A stretch of DNA of 64,000 nt. Origin: DYMC01 sp035406705 (GTDB lineage Bacteria > Verrucomicrobiota > Lentisphaeria > Victivallales > GWF2-50-93). Positions 8,734 through 17,780 of this stretch are shown here, piece by piece. The stretch is from NCBI GenBank assembly GCA_964426675.1, contig CAYRRM010000003.1, forward strand, positions 1 to 64,000, written 5' to 3'. A model generated the notes under the pieces. That model was not told where the DNA came from and searched no databases. It was given only the letters and a program-made list of their open reading frames with translations. The first letter of the stretch is position 1; each line of letters opens with the position of its first letter. The position numbers and the translations under genes are program-made.

Positions 8734-10405
8734 TTTTCAGGACTTTCAGAAAAATCTTGGACGAATCATAAAACAGAATGATTGTCATTATTAACATAAT
8801 AACACTTATTATCCCAATGATGTAGTCATTTATGTTTTGTCCTTGCGAAATTCGCGAATAAGCCAGGATAACAAGTGATATTCCAGACGTTATCAACATA
8901 AAGATCATTGGAATTACTGTGAACCTAATTTTCCTTCCGTTTTTGATGAACCATGTTGATACAACCAAAAGAGTTATAGCGGCGAGAAGTTGATTGGTTG
9001 TCCCGAACGCAGGCCATATAATTGCCCATGCTGCCTTTCCATTTACTTTCATAAAACACAGTGTTGCTGGAAAAATCAGAGCAAAAAGGGTAGTTATGTA
9101 GCGTCTGAATGGAAAATTAACAGAAATAAATTCTTCAATTATAAAACGAGTAAGACGGGTACAAGTGTCAAGCGTAGTTAGCAAAAATGTATTTATAGCG
9201 AGCATGGCAAATACATTTCCAAACTCTTTATTTATCTTGCATGAACTTACAAATACACCTATAGCATTTGCAAAAGTCTGAGTTGGAAGTTGTTTAGATG
9301 GTATTTTTGAAACTATCATTACTGCGGAAACAGCAAGAACAGCAAGGACGGCCTCTACAAGCATTGAACCGTAAACTACAGGCAAAATACTTTTTTTTCT
9401 TTCAAATTGCTTAGCTGTTGTCCCGGCTGCAACAAGGGAGTGAAAGCCGCTTACGGCTCCACATGCTACAGTAATAAAGAGAGCGGGGAAAATTGTCCCC
9501 AGATTTTCATTTGAAAAAGCAAGGAATGCAGGTTGTTCAATATTTACATTTCCCGCAATACTCGATACAATAAGCCCTATTGTGCCAATGATAAGCGTTG
9601 TATAAAGTAAAAACGAGGATAAATAATCCCTTGGTTGCAAGAGTAGCCATACCGGTGTTATTGAGGCAATAAAACAGTATATTATTAAGATGACAAGCCA
9701 GAAATCTTTAGGGTTATCTGTAATTTTTGATAATAATTCTCCTGTAATTGGAAACTTATATCCTATATAGAGAATTATAAATACAAAAGGCACGAATATG
9801 AAAGAAGCTTTCTTAAAATTTATCTTGAATTTGTAAACTACAAGACCATAAATAACCGCTAAGAGTATGTATAGAATTGAAGCTGTAGCTACTGAACCAT
9901 TTTCACAAATTCCGTTGGTATTTGTGAGAACTGGAGGCGGGGTCATTGTGCTTGCTGTGAGATCGAGGAAAACTATTATGACATAACTCAGACAAAGCCA
10001 TAAAAAAATAAGAAGAATATAATATGTCAAAGGGCTCATTAGATTACGACAAATTTGTCCGATAGACATCCCACGATTATTAACACTTGCGATAGCAGCA
10101 ACATAATCGTGTACAGCACCTATAAATATGGAGCCAATAATTACCCATATAAGGGTTGGAAGCCAACCAAAGGCTGCCGCAGCCAGAATAGGTCCTACGA
10201 TAGGTCCTGCGCCGGCAATAGAGCTGAAATGGTGTCCAAAAAGTATTGGTGTGGGTGTGGGAACATAGTCTATGCCATCGTATAGTTCTTTTGACGGCAT
10301 TTTTTTTTGAGGATCAAGGACTAAATTTCTTTCAAGTTTTTTCCCATAAAATAAATAGCCTAAAATCAGAGAGAAAACGCAAATAGTAAAAACAAAAATT
10401 AACAT
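8723..10405 (-). CDS. cstA: carbon starvation protein A family transporter
   Basis: A 560-residue inner-membrane transporter with some fourteen hydrophobic segments. The hallmark N-terminal block is present: YDGIDYVPTPTPILFGHHF, then AGAGPIVGPILAAAAFGWLP and GAVHDYVAAIASV. Family members CstA and BtsT take up peptides or pyruvate under carbon limitation. At 560 residues it is shorter than the 700-residue E. coli form and lacks part of the C-terminal region. It sits third in a leftward group behind transketolase and a nucleoside hydrolase (61-base gap to the latter). Family assignment is firm; the substrate (peptide or pyruvate) is open. Confidence 0.9.
   Translation of the reverse strand: MLIFVFTICVFSLILGYLFYGKKLERNLVLDPQKKMPSKELYDGIDYVPTPTPILFGHHFSSIAGAGPIVGPILAAAAFGWLPTLIWVIIGSIFIGAVHDYVAAIASVNNRGMSIGQICRNLMSPLTYYILLIFLWLCLSYVIIVFLDLTASTMTPPPVLTNTNGICENGSVATASILYILLAVIYGLVVYKFKINFKKASFIFVPFVFIILYIGYKFPITGELLSKITDNPKDFWLVILIIYCFIASITPVWLLLQPRDYLSSFLLYTTLIIGTIGLIVSSIAGNVNIEQPAFLAFSNENLGTIFPALFITVACGAVSGFHSLVAAGTTAKQFERKKSILPVVYGSMLVEAVLAVLAVSAVMIVSKIPSKQLPTQTFANAIGVFVSSCKINKEFGNVFAMLAINTFLLTTLDTCTRLTRFIIEEFISVNFPFRRYITTLFALIFPATLCFMKVNGKAAWAIIWPAFGTTNQLLAAITLLVVSTWFIKNGRKIRFTVIPMIFMLITSGISLVILAYSRISQGQNINDYIIGIISVIMLIMTIILFYDSSKIFLKVLKNEV
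8844..8856. repeat. one-mismatch palindrome TGCGA-AAT-TCGCG
   Basis: Degenerate copy in cstA; last base G. The only copy read in the third frame (Arg-Ile-Ser on the minus strand). Confidence 0.5.
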
Positions 10406-10466
10406 ATAATACTCTTTCAGTTTTATATATCAGCTTCAAAATTAGGTTATTTTTAATTTTATTTTC

Positions 10467-11381
10467 TTAGCTCAAGAGTCTTTCAACGAGCCATTTTTTG
10501 TATTCTTCCAGACCCAACCATTCCATGGCTACATTTGCCGGTATACCACTTTTATCTTCTATTGTAAAACCTTTATCATCAACTGAAATTTGCATTTTTT
10601 TCATCTTCAACCATTTTGTTGAGAAAGCCAAAAAGACAGCAACAGTATCAAATAAAACAGAAGAATGAGTTTGAGGATCTGTATTGTTAACTCCTCTCGA
10701 CCAGATCATATAATTCTCTATTATCATCTTCATGATTTTGTCATTGCTATTTTTACACTTCTGATATAATTCTCCGTCGAGGACAACCCATCCGCAGGTA
10801 TCGAGTGGTGTGATAGTAAAGCTTTTCCATTTTGAAGAAAATACTGTTTTTGCTGAGGCTATATCCTGAACTACATTCCATTCAGGAATTGGTCCTTTTT
10901 CAGGACTTAAATTAAGATTTGTTTTGTGATGTAATCTGAAACTTCCGTGCATTCCTACAAAGTTAACTTTTTCTGAAAAATCAGGTTTTTTCCTAATAGC
11001 TTCAGCAATATTGGGGAGAGGACCTATACAAATGAGAGAAACTGTATCACCTATACTTTCTATAGTATTTAAAATAGCAGAAACTCCGTCTTCATACACT
11101 TTTCCAGGATAGTTTTTTAAATCATAATTTTCCACCCATTTTGCCTGTCTTTCACGTGGTCCATCGCTGTTCTGCCTGATTCCTATTCCTATTGGTATAT
11201 CAGAGCGTCCTGCAGATTCAAGAAATTTTGCTACTATTTTGGCTCGATATACGGTATCACCAGTGGCTGTTGTAACTAATTTTACATCTAATTCTGGTGA
11301 TTTTAAAAGCATTCCGAGAGCCCAGGTATCATCAATATCTCCTCCTATATCAGTATCAAGGATAACGGGGATTTTTTTCAT
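10467..11381 (-). CDS. inosine-uridine nucleoside hydrolase family protein
   Basis: A 304-residue protein with the calcium-binding aspartate cluster of ribonucleoside hydrolases, here ILDTDIGGDIDDTWAL at residues 6-21, and a late FDTVAVFLAF where the family usually has His-Asp. It would release ribose from nucleosides. GGAGG lies 5 bases before the ATG at 11381; a TTG at 11393 overlaps that ribosome site and is not used. The gene follows transketolase with a 29-base gap, which suggests that ribose from nucleosides is passed to the pentose phosphate pathway (inference). The changed C-terminal motif leaves the exact substrate uncertain. Confidence 0.8.
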   Translation of the reverse strand: MKKIPVILDTDIGGDIDDTWALGMLLKSPELDVKLVTTATGDTVYRAKIVAKFLESAGRSDIPIGIGIRQNSDGPRERQAKWVENYDLKNYPGKVYEDGVSAILNTIESIGDTVSLICIGPLPNIAEAIRKKPDFSEKVNFVGMHGSFRLHHKTNLNLSPEKGPIPEWNVVQDIASAKTVFSSKWKSFTITPLDTCGWVVLDGELYQKCKNSNDKIMKMIIENYMIWSRGVNNTDPQTHSSVLFDTVAVFLAFSTKWLKMKKMQISVDDKGFTIEDKSGIPANVAMEWLGLEEYKKWLVERLLS

Positions 11382-11410
11382 AATAACCTCCAACGTAAAA
11401 TTGTTAATAT

Positions 11411-13405
11411 TTAAAATTTTGAATTTATTTTTTCACAAACTTTTTCAGGTGTAAAACCAAATCTTTCAGCAAGATCTTTATATGGGGCTGATAAGCCAAA
11501 ATTATCCATACCGATACAAATTCCATCTGATCCAACAAATTTATGCCAACCAAAAGTTGTACCAGCCTCAATTGAAACGCGTTTTTTACATGAAGGAGGC
11601 AAAATAGCATCACGATAATTCTTATCTTGTTTCAGGAATAATTCCTGAGAAGGCATTGAAACGAGGCGAATCTTTCTGCCGGATTTTCTTAAAAGTTCTA
11701 CCGCATTAAGTGCAAGATTTACTTCTGAGCCTGTTGCAATAATTATGATTTCAAAATCACTGTCCTCTGTCAAAACATAGGCTCCTCTGTCAAGCCTGAT
11801 ATTTTTTGCTAATTCGGATGGCATGGGGGTGAGGTTTTGTCGTGTAAGTAGCAAAGCTACTGGCCCATTTAACTTAAGAGCTACAGCCCATGCATGGGCG
11901 ACTTCATTTGCTTCTGCCGGTCTGATAACAGTCATTCCCGGTATTGCTCGCAACATAGCAAATTGATCTACTGGTTGATGAGTAGGACCATCCTCTCCTA
12001 CATAAAATGAGTCATGAGTAAGTACATATATTACATGTAAATTTTGTATTGCAGCTAATCTTATTCCTGGCTTCATATAATCTGAAAATACAAAAAAAGT
12101 GGCTACATAAGGGATAGTTGTTCCATAAAGTGCCATACCATTAGCCAGAAGGCTCATACCCAATTCTCTCACTCCAAAATGCAGATTTCTTCCAGAGTAA
12201 TTGTCAGCGGAAAAATCACCGGAACATTTGAGGAGTGTTTTCGTAGAAGGAGCCAGGTCCGCAGATCCCCCAATTAATGCTGGAATAAGTTCTGCCGCGC
12301 GATTTAAGACTATTCCACTACTTGACCTTGTAGCTTCCGATTTTTCTTTTGGGGTTACTTTTAAAAGTTCTTCCAGAATATTTCCCGGAATTTCTTTTGT
12401 CATAAGATTAGAAATTAGTTTTGAGTTATCTGGATTTTTTTCGAGCCATTTCTGGAAACTTTCATCCCATTTTACAGATTCTCTAACAAGTTCTTCTCTT
12501 CTTTTTTTAAGAGCTTTTGTAAGTTCTTCCGGAACATAGAATGCTGGTTTTCCTTCAAAGCCAAGGGCTTTTTTAACAGCAATAACTTCCTCTTCTCCAA
12601 GTGGTTCCCCATGGCATGAATGTTTACCGGCCTTGTTTGGAGACCCAAATCCAATAACAGTTTTGCCGACAATTAAAGTAGGTCGGCCATCAGTATTCAG
12701 AGCTTCTGCAATGCCCTTATCAAGTTGTTCCGGATCATTTGCATTTTTTATTTTAATTACTCTCCAGCCATAGGCATCAAATCTCTTAGAGACATCTTCA
12801 GAAAATGCCAACGATGTATTTCCCTCGATACTGATAGAATTATCATCATAAAAACATATTATATTGTCAAGCTTTAAATGCCCGGCAATCGAAGCTGCTT
12901 CGTGAGTTGTCCCTTCCATCATACATCCATCGCTGGATAATACAAATATTTTCGAGTTAAATAAGCCGCTATCCAGAAGTCCAGTTCTCGCGGTAAAATT
13001 CTTCGCTGCTATAGCCATTCCCACAGCGGAAGCAAAACCACTACCAAGAGGCCCGGTAGTAACTTCTACACCAGGGGTATGACCAAACTCAGGATGTCCA
13101 GGAGTTTTACTATCCAATTGACGAAATTTCTTTAGTTCTTCTATAGTCATTTCTGGGTAACCAAAAAGATATAATAAACTATAAAGTAACATTGAACCAT
13201 GTCCAGCTGATAACACAAATCTATCACGTGCAAACCAATCTGGATTTTCAGGGTTATGGCGTAGATATTTATACCAGAGTGTAAACGCAAAATCAGCGCA
13301 TCCCATTGGCATACCGGGATGTCCTGATTTTGCAGACTGAACTGCTTCTGCAGAAAGAACTCTGATTGTATTTGCTCCAAGATTAATTAACTTATAATCT
13401 GACAT
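11411..13405 (-). CDS. tkt: transketolase
   Basis: A full-length 664-residue thiamine-diphosphate enzyme that moves two-carbon units between sugar phosphates in the pentose phosphate pathway. Seen are the N-terminal SGHPGMPMGCADFAFTLWY, the GHGSMLLYSLLYLFGY block, the cofactor motif SDGCMMEG...DDNSI, and the catalytic-glutamate block VGEDGPTHQPVDQ. The normally conserved Gly before DGC is Ser here. It is the first gene of a leftward group with the nucleoside hydrolase, cstA and a deacetylase, and is divergent from ruvB. Confidence 0.95.
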   Translation of the reverse strand: MSDYKLINLGANTIRVLSAEAVQSAKSGHPGMPMGCADFAFTLWYKYLRHNPENPDWFARDRFVLSAGHGSMLLYSLLYLFGYPEMTIEELKKFRQLDSKTPGHPEFGHTPGVEVTTGPLGSGFASAVGMAIAAKNFTARTGLLDSGLFNSKIFVLSSDGCMMEGTTHEAASIAGHLKLDNIICFYDDNSISIEGNTSLAFSEDVSKRFDAYGWRVIKIKNANDPEQLDKGIAEALNTDGRPTLIVGKTVIGFGSPNKAGKHSCHGEPLGEEEVIAVKKALGFEGKPAFYVPEELTKALKKRREELVRESVKWDESFQKWLEKNPDNSKLISNLMTKEIPGNILEELLKVTPKEKSEATRSSSGIVLNRAAELIPALIGGSADLAPSTKTLLKCSGDFSADNYSGRNLHFGVRELGMSLLANGMALYGTTIPYVATFFVFSDYMKPGIRLAAIQNLHVIYVLTHDSFYVGEDGPTHQPVDQFAMLRAIPGMTVIRPAEANEVAHAWAVALKLNGPVALLLTRQNLTPMPSELAKNIRLDRGAYVLTEDSDFEIIIIATGSEVNLALNAVELLRKSGRKIRLVSMPSQELFLKQDKNYRDAILPPSCKKRVSIEAGTTFGWHKFVGSDGICIGMDNFGLSAPYKDLAERFGFTPEKVCEKINSKF

Positions 13406-13538
13406 TTTTTTTAATCTCCCGTTTTATTTTTCCAATTTTAGCATTACTTTATAAACTTGAGCCTTTTATTGAATAATAACCAGCATATAATAAGTTGTTT
13501 TATGCATTTTTCAATATCCTTACAAAAAAAACACTATT

Positions 13539-14588
13539 ATGGAAAAAGAAAGATTTATAACTTCAACTCTTAACAAAAAAGATATTGAGTTTGATAATAC
13601 TCTACGCCCCAAACTATTCAAAAATTTCCCCGGGCAGAATAGCGTAAAAGAAAGAATTGAACTATTTGTAAAGGCAGCTAAAATGAGAAAGGAACCTCTT
13701 GGTCATATTTTGCTTAGTGGTCCCCCAGGACTTGGAAAAACTACCCTCGCATATATTATTGCAAATGAAAGAGGTGTAAATATAAAATCATCCAGTGGTC
13801 CGGTTCTTGAGAAGCCCGGAGATCTTGCCGGTCTTCTCACTTCGATGCAAAAAGGTGATATACTATTTATTGATGAGATCCACAGGCTAAATACAAATGT
13901 TGAGGAATATCTTTATAGTGCTATGGAAGATTTTTTTATCGATATTGTAATAGATCAGGGGCCTGGTGGGCGTTCCGTTCGATTAAATATACAACAATTT
14001 ACGTTAATCGGAGCTACCACGAGATCTGGTTTACTATCAGCTCCTTTGCGTTCGAGGTTTGCCCTTAACTGTAGACTCGATTACTATAAACCAGATGAAT
14101 TGATAGAAATCATAATGAGATCTGCAAAAATACTCGATATTGAAATTGATGAAGAAGGCGCTTGTGTCATTGCTCAACGCAGTAGGGGCACTCCAAGAAT
14201 TGCAAACAATCTACTCCGCTGGGCAAGAGATTATGCCCAGGTAAAAGCAAATAACTCAATTTCCGGTGATGTAGCCATATCAGCATTAAAAATGTTAAAT
14301 ATAGATGATAATGGTCTTGATGAGATGGATAATAGATTACTCGAAGCTCTCATCTTTAAATTTTCAGGAAGACCTGTTGGTATAAAGAATCTTTCTGTTG
14401 CAGTAGGTGAGGAAGAGGGAACTATCGAGGAAGTTTATGAACCTTTTCTTATTCAGGAAGGTTACATAATAAGAACACCACAAGGGCGTCTCCCAACCGA
14501 AAAAGCCCTTGCAAAATTTGGTATAAAAAACAATGTTGCTTCACCAAAAAATAAGAAGAAAGATATAGAAGAATTAGAACTTTTTTGA
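13539..14588 (+). CDS. ruvB: Holliday junction branch migration ATPase RuvB
   Basis: A 349-residue AAA+ motor that drives branch migration of Holliday junctions with RuvA. Walker A is GPPGLGKTT, Walker B DEIHRL, sensor 1 GATTRSG, followed by the arginine-finger region APLRSRFA; the C-terminal winged helix ends RTPQGRLPTEKA. The N-terminus is TLRPKLFKNFPGQ. Length matches the family. Neither ruvA nor ruvC is adjacent. The downstream zinc-ribbon gene starts 17 bases after the stop with its own AAGGAGA site. Confidence 0.97.
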   Translation: MEKERFITSTLNKKDIEFDNTLRPKLFKNFPGQNSVKERIELFVKAAKMRKEPLGHILLSGPPGLGKTTLAYIIANERGVNIKSSSGPVLEKPGDLAGLLTSMQKGDILFIDEIHRLNTNVEEYLYSAMEDFFIDIVIDQGPGGRSVRLNIQQFTLIGATTRSGLLSAPLRSRFALNCRLDYYKPDELIEIIMRSAKILDIEIDEEGACVIAQRSRGTPRIANNLLRWARDYAQVKANNSISGDVAISALKMLNIDDNGLDEMDNRLLEALIFKFSGRPVGIKNLSVAVGEEEGTIEEVYEPFLIQEGYIIRTPQGRLPTEKALAKFGIKNNVASPKNKKKDIEELELF

Positions 14589-14605
14589 AAATTAAGGAGA
14601 ATTCT

Positions 14606-15325
14606 ATGATAAATAGAGAAATAAAAAAACTCTTGGCTCTGCAAGAAATAGACCTCAAAATACGTTCATTAAATACCAGACTCGAAACAATACCTATCGA
14701 AATAAAAAAAATTACAGAACAAATCGAGAATGAAAAGAAAGTTTTTGAAATCCAAAAAGAAAATTCTCTATCAGATGAACTCGAAATAAAAAAAATTGAA
14801 GCCGAAATAAAGGAAAAAGAAGACCATATTAGAAAACTCCAGAACCAATCCTCTATGATTAGAAAAAATGATGAATATAGAGCCCTTATGTCGGAAATTG
14901 ATAATATCAAAAATTCTATTAGCGAGCTTGAAACAAAACAACTTATCCTGATGGAAAACATATCACAAAATAAAACTAAAATAAAAGATACTGAAAACAA
15001 ACTAAAAATCAGGGAAAAACAGGCAAAAGAAGAAATCAATGATATGAAAGAAATTGAAAAAAAAATACACAATGAAATTAGCAAGCTTACAGAAGAACGT
15101 AAAAGCCTATTACCTAATATAGATAACTCCGCTCTAAGCAATTATGAAAGAATCCTTTCCAAAGGCAAGGGTATTCCCGTTTCTGAAGTCAAAGATTCTA
15201 TTTGCGGAAATTGCCATATAAAAATTACTCCTTTTACAGCAAACCAGGCAAGAAAGGGTATTTTTACATTATGTGATAATTGCTCTCATATAATTTATCT
15301 TTCAGATGATGAATCTGAAAATTAA
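14606..15325 (+). CDS. coiled-coil protein with C4 zinc ribbon (CdsZ/DUF164 family)
   Basis: A 239-residue cytoplasmic protein. Residues 1-180 form a long charged coiled coil, ending in a C-terminal zinc ribbon with CGNCHIKI and, 20 residues on, CDNCSHII (two CxxC pairs). This is the zf-RING_7 family, whose chlamydial member CdsZ is linked to type III secretion; in other bacteria its role is poorly defined and nucleic-acid binding is proposed. AAGGAGA at 14594-14600 lies 5 bases before the ATG; the earlier TTG at 14585 lacks a site. It probably shares a transcript with ruvB. Confidence 0.8.
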   Translation: MINREIKKLLALQEIDLKIRSLNTRLETIPIEIKKITEQIENEKKVFEIQKENSLSDELEIKKIEAEIKEKEDHIRKLQNQSSMIRKNDEYRALMSEIDNIKNSISELETKQLILMENISQNKTKIKDTENKLKIREKQAKEEINDMKEIEKKIHNEISKLTEERKSLLPNIDNSALSNYERILSKGKGIPVSEVKDSICGNCHIKITPFTANQARKGIFTLCDNCSHIIYLSDDESEN

Positions 15326-15349
15326 GTCAAAATTTAATTTGAAAATACT

Positions 15350-16057
15350 TTGAAATCAGAAACTACTTCTATCTTATATTTCACAGCCCTTATATTACTC
15401 AGAAGACTCAATGTTTTTTCAAAATCAACGGCAACTCTTTTTCTAAAATCTAAACAAAATTCAAATTCGTGTGTGATTGTGCTTCACGGATTGGGCAGAA
15501 CCGCTCTTTCTATGTTAATTCCTGCATTATTCTTGAGAAAAAAATTTTGCGATGTCTTCCTGTATGATTACATCTCAGGACGCCTGTCTCTTAAAGAGCA
15601 TGCTTACCAATTGCGAATCTTTATAAGCCATATTCAACATAAATATGAAGAAATAAATTTTCTTACTCACAGTATGGGGGGAATTATAGTGCGTGTCTTT
15701 TATGCAAATTTCCCGGATATTTTCCCGAAAGGCAAAACTTTAATGTTAGCTCCTCCTAATAATGGTGCAAAAATAGCTGATTTCTTTTCTAAATTCACAA
15801 TAGTCAGGAAAATTTTAAAACCTCTTTGCGAAATTCGTAATATTCGAGAAAGTACAGTAAATAAATTACCTGACCCCCTTTTCTCTCACGCAATAATTGC
15901 CGGAAAATATGATGGAAAAGTCAAACCACAAGAAGCAAAGACTCAAACTATGCAAGATTTTTTGCTTGTAAATTCATCCCATACATTTATAATGAATAAT
16001 ATTATTGTACTCGAGAGCACAATTAACTTTTTTAAAAATGGAAAAATAAAAGAATAA
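15350..16057 (+). CDS. alpha/beta hydrolase, lipase-like
   Basis: A 235-residue alpha/beta hydrolase. An oxyanion-type VLHGLGRTA, a nucleophile elbow THSMGG and 'LAPPNNGAKIADFF' match bacterial triacylglycerol-lipase-like proteins (EstA/DUF676 relatives); VNSSHTFIM near the end could give the catalytic histidine. The N-terminus is hydrophobic (ILYFTALILL) and might anchor it in the membrane. The only usable start in this frame is TTG at 15350, since a stop lies 12 bases before it and the next ATG is beyond the oxyanion motif. Substrate is unknown. Confidence 0.65.
   Translation: MKSETTSILYFTALILLRRLNVFSKSTATLFLKSKQNSNSCVIVLHGLGRTALSMLIPALFLRKKFCDVFLYDYISGRLSLKEHAYQLRIFISHIQHKYEEINFLTHSMGGIIVRVFYANFPDIFPKGKTLMLAPPNNGAKIADFFSKFTIVRKILKPLCEIRNIRESTVNKLPDPLFSHAIIAGKYDGKVKPQEAKTQTMQDFLLVNSSHTFIMNNIIVLESTINFFKNGKIKE
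15827..15839. repeat. one-mismatch palindrome TGCGA-AAT-TCGTA
   Basis: Degenerate copy in the lipase-like gene; read TGC-GAA-ATT-CGT (Cys-Glu-Ile-Arg). Confidence 0.5.
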
Positions 16058-16071
16058 TTCGTCACAAAAAT

Positions 16072-16923
16072 ATGAGAAAACAAGAAGAAAGTTATCAGAA
16101 CAAAGGTAATATAAATGGCAATATCTCCAATTTGATTTTTTCTGAAAAACTCTTTTTAAAAACACAAAATAGACTATTACTACTTTTGGGAATATTCATT
16201 CTGGCGTTGTCATTGCGGATTGGAAGAGCTATGGAGTTAGAAAGAATAGAAAAAGATGGCACGGAATTAATTTTAATAGCAAAAAATATAAATGAAAGTG
16301 GTTTTTCAGGAGCTTTTGCTGAAAATCCAAGACTTCCCCCATTATATATTTTACTGATACTTTGTGGAATAAAGATCGGTTTCTCTCCTGAAATTGTGGG
16401 GATTTTTATTTCAGTTGTTGCAGGTTCCCTTATAATTTTTCCTGTTTATTTGATTGGTAAGAGATTATTTTCTGATATATTTCCATCACTTCTTGCGGCT
16501 TTATTTATTGCTATTTATCCAAATTTAGCCCGACTTAGTGCAGAAGTACTGCGCGATCCTCTGTACCAATTGCTTTCTATTTCAGCTATCTGTATGATTA
16601 TTGAAGGCATTTCAAAACAAAAAAAAGTATTTTTTGCTTTAGCGGGATTTTTCACTGCATTTGCAGTTGCAACACGAAATGAAGGAATAGAAATTCTTAT
16701 TATTTTTTTCATCTTTCTTTTAATTGAAACTCTTATTTTAATTAGCGATAAGCGAAATTTTTACTCATCTCTTGCTAGAAATACATGGATTTTTGCGATT
16801 TTCGCAATAACTTTTATCTCTTTCGCTTTGCCTTTTGAAATTTCTCTTAAGGGAACTAAGTCCTCATGGACAATAATAGATAGACGTGTTTATAATTTTA
16901 TAATGGGTTTCTTTCAAAATTAA
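16072..16923 (+). CDS. N-terminal part of an interrupted GT-C glycosyltransferase
   Basis: A 283-residue membrane protein with seven or so hydrophobic segments and the PMT_2 opening: a first segment, then DGTELILIAKNI, PRLPPLYILLILCG, and a conserved ARLSAEVLRDPLY loop. It stops with TAA at 16921 in the middle of the membrane domain. The following frame from 16939 is in the same phase and continues the hydrophobic pattern and a C-terminal extracytoplasmic domain, so both pieces look like one gene of about 565 codons broken by TAA and then TAG 15 bases later. A copy of the iterated palindrome lies at 16794. Confidence 0.6.
   Translation: MRKQEESYQNKGNINGNISNLIFSEKLFLKTQNRLLLLLGIFILALSLRIGRAMELERIEKDGTELILIAKNINESGFSGAFAENPRLPPLYILLILCGIKIGFSPEIVGIFISVVAGSLIIFPVYLIGKRLFSDIFPSLLAALFIAIYPNLARLSAEVLRDPLYQLLSISAICMIIEGISKQKKVFFALAGFFTAFAVATRNEGIEILIIFFIFLLIETLILISDKRNFYSSLARNTWIFAIFAITFISFALPFEISLKGTKSSWTIIDRRVYNFIMGFFQN
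16794..16806. repeat. iterated palindrome TGCGA-TTT-TCGCA
   Basis: Copy 3, in the interrupted glycosyltransferase; read GCG-ATT-TTC-GCA (Ala-Ile-Phe-Ala) within a membrane helix. Confidence 0.9.
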
Positions 16924-16938
16924 TTGAATATGAAATAG

Positions 16939-17772
16939 ATGGGAACATGTAAAATTATGTCATTTTCAGAAGCAATTTTTTCATTTTTTTTACGCATAAT
17001 TGATATGGTATTCCCTATTTTCTGGTTTTTTTTAATAATATTTCTTATTTTTTCCTGCAAAAAAGAAATTTTCACTAAAATTCGAAATTCTGCTGTGTTA
17101 AGAATGATAATACTGTATTTTGTTATGATTCTGATCTTTCGTTTTGTATTACTTAAATCTGGATATCCATATCAGGGCAGATACTTACATCAACTTACTA
17201 TTTTAAGCGTATTTCCTGCAGCTTTTGGATTTTGCAAATCACTTGATTTAATCAAAAAATATATCAAGAGAGAACTTACGATATGTTTTTTACTTATAGT
17301 TGTAATAATTTGCGCTGTGAAGATTCTTATCCCTCCAGATAATAAAGAGTGGCTGAAACTTATACCGGAAACTATTATCGCCCATTCTCCATCAAATGAG
17401 GGAAAAATTTTTCTTATAAGTTCCATCCGGGATAGCAGGCTCTCATACTATAGTAATGCTGAGTATCACCCTTTTATAAAACATAATGATTCTGTTGGAA
17501 AAATAACAGAAAGAGCCATCTATACTAAAAAAATTATTGATGGAAAAGAAAAATTAGTTCGTGAAAATTTTGGTAAAGGTTATAATGCATTATGTAACGC
17601 AGTGAAAAATTGGGGGGGAGATAATGTATTTATTCTGCTTGATTCAGACAAGGAAACTATTGAAAATCAATTAAAAGAACTTGGTATTAAAATAAACTTT
17701 ATACATATTTCTGACTTTAAAACTCATAAAGGTCAAAAAATATCGTTATATCAGGGAGAAAAAGATAAATAG
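16939..17772 (+). CDS. C-terminal part of the interrupted GT-C glycosyltransferase
   Basis: A 277-residue frame in the same phase as the preceding one. It begins with four hydrophobic segments that include 'FRFVLLKSGYPYQGRYLHQL', the tyrosine- and arginine-containing periplasmic loop common in GT-C enzymes just before the last membrane helices, and ends in a soluble domain of about 150 residues. There is no ribosome-binding site before the ATG at 16939. Independent function is doubtful unless the two halves assemble. The 3' end is convergent with the pseudopilin operon, 8 bases away. Confidence 0.5.
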   Translation: MGTCKIMSFSEAIFSFFLRIIDMVFPIFWFFLIIFLIFSCKKEIFTKIRNSAVLRMIILYFVMILIFRFVLLKSGYPYQGRYLHQLTILSVFPAAFGFCKSLDLIKKYIKRELTICFLLIVVIICAVKILIPPDNKEWLKLIPETIIAHSPSNEGKIFLISSIRDSRLSYYSNAEYHPFIKHNDSVGKITERAIYTKKIIDGKEKLVRENFGKGYNALCNAVKNWGGDNVFILLDSDKETIENQLKELGIKINFIHISDFKTHKGQKISLYQGEKDK

Positions 17773-17780
17773 TATTTATT

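Noticed and set aside
14449..15141. Long open frame on the minus strand (230 codons)
   Set aside because: It is antisense to the coiled-coil zinc-ribbon gene, is Ser/Ile/Phe-rich as expected from a Lys/Glu-rich coding strand, and shows no domain.
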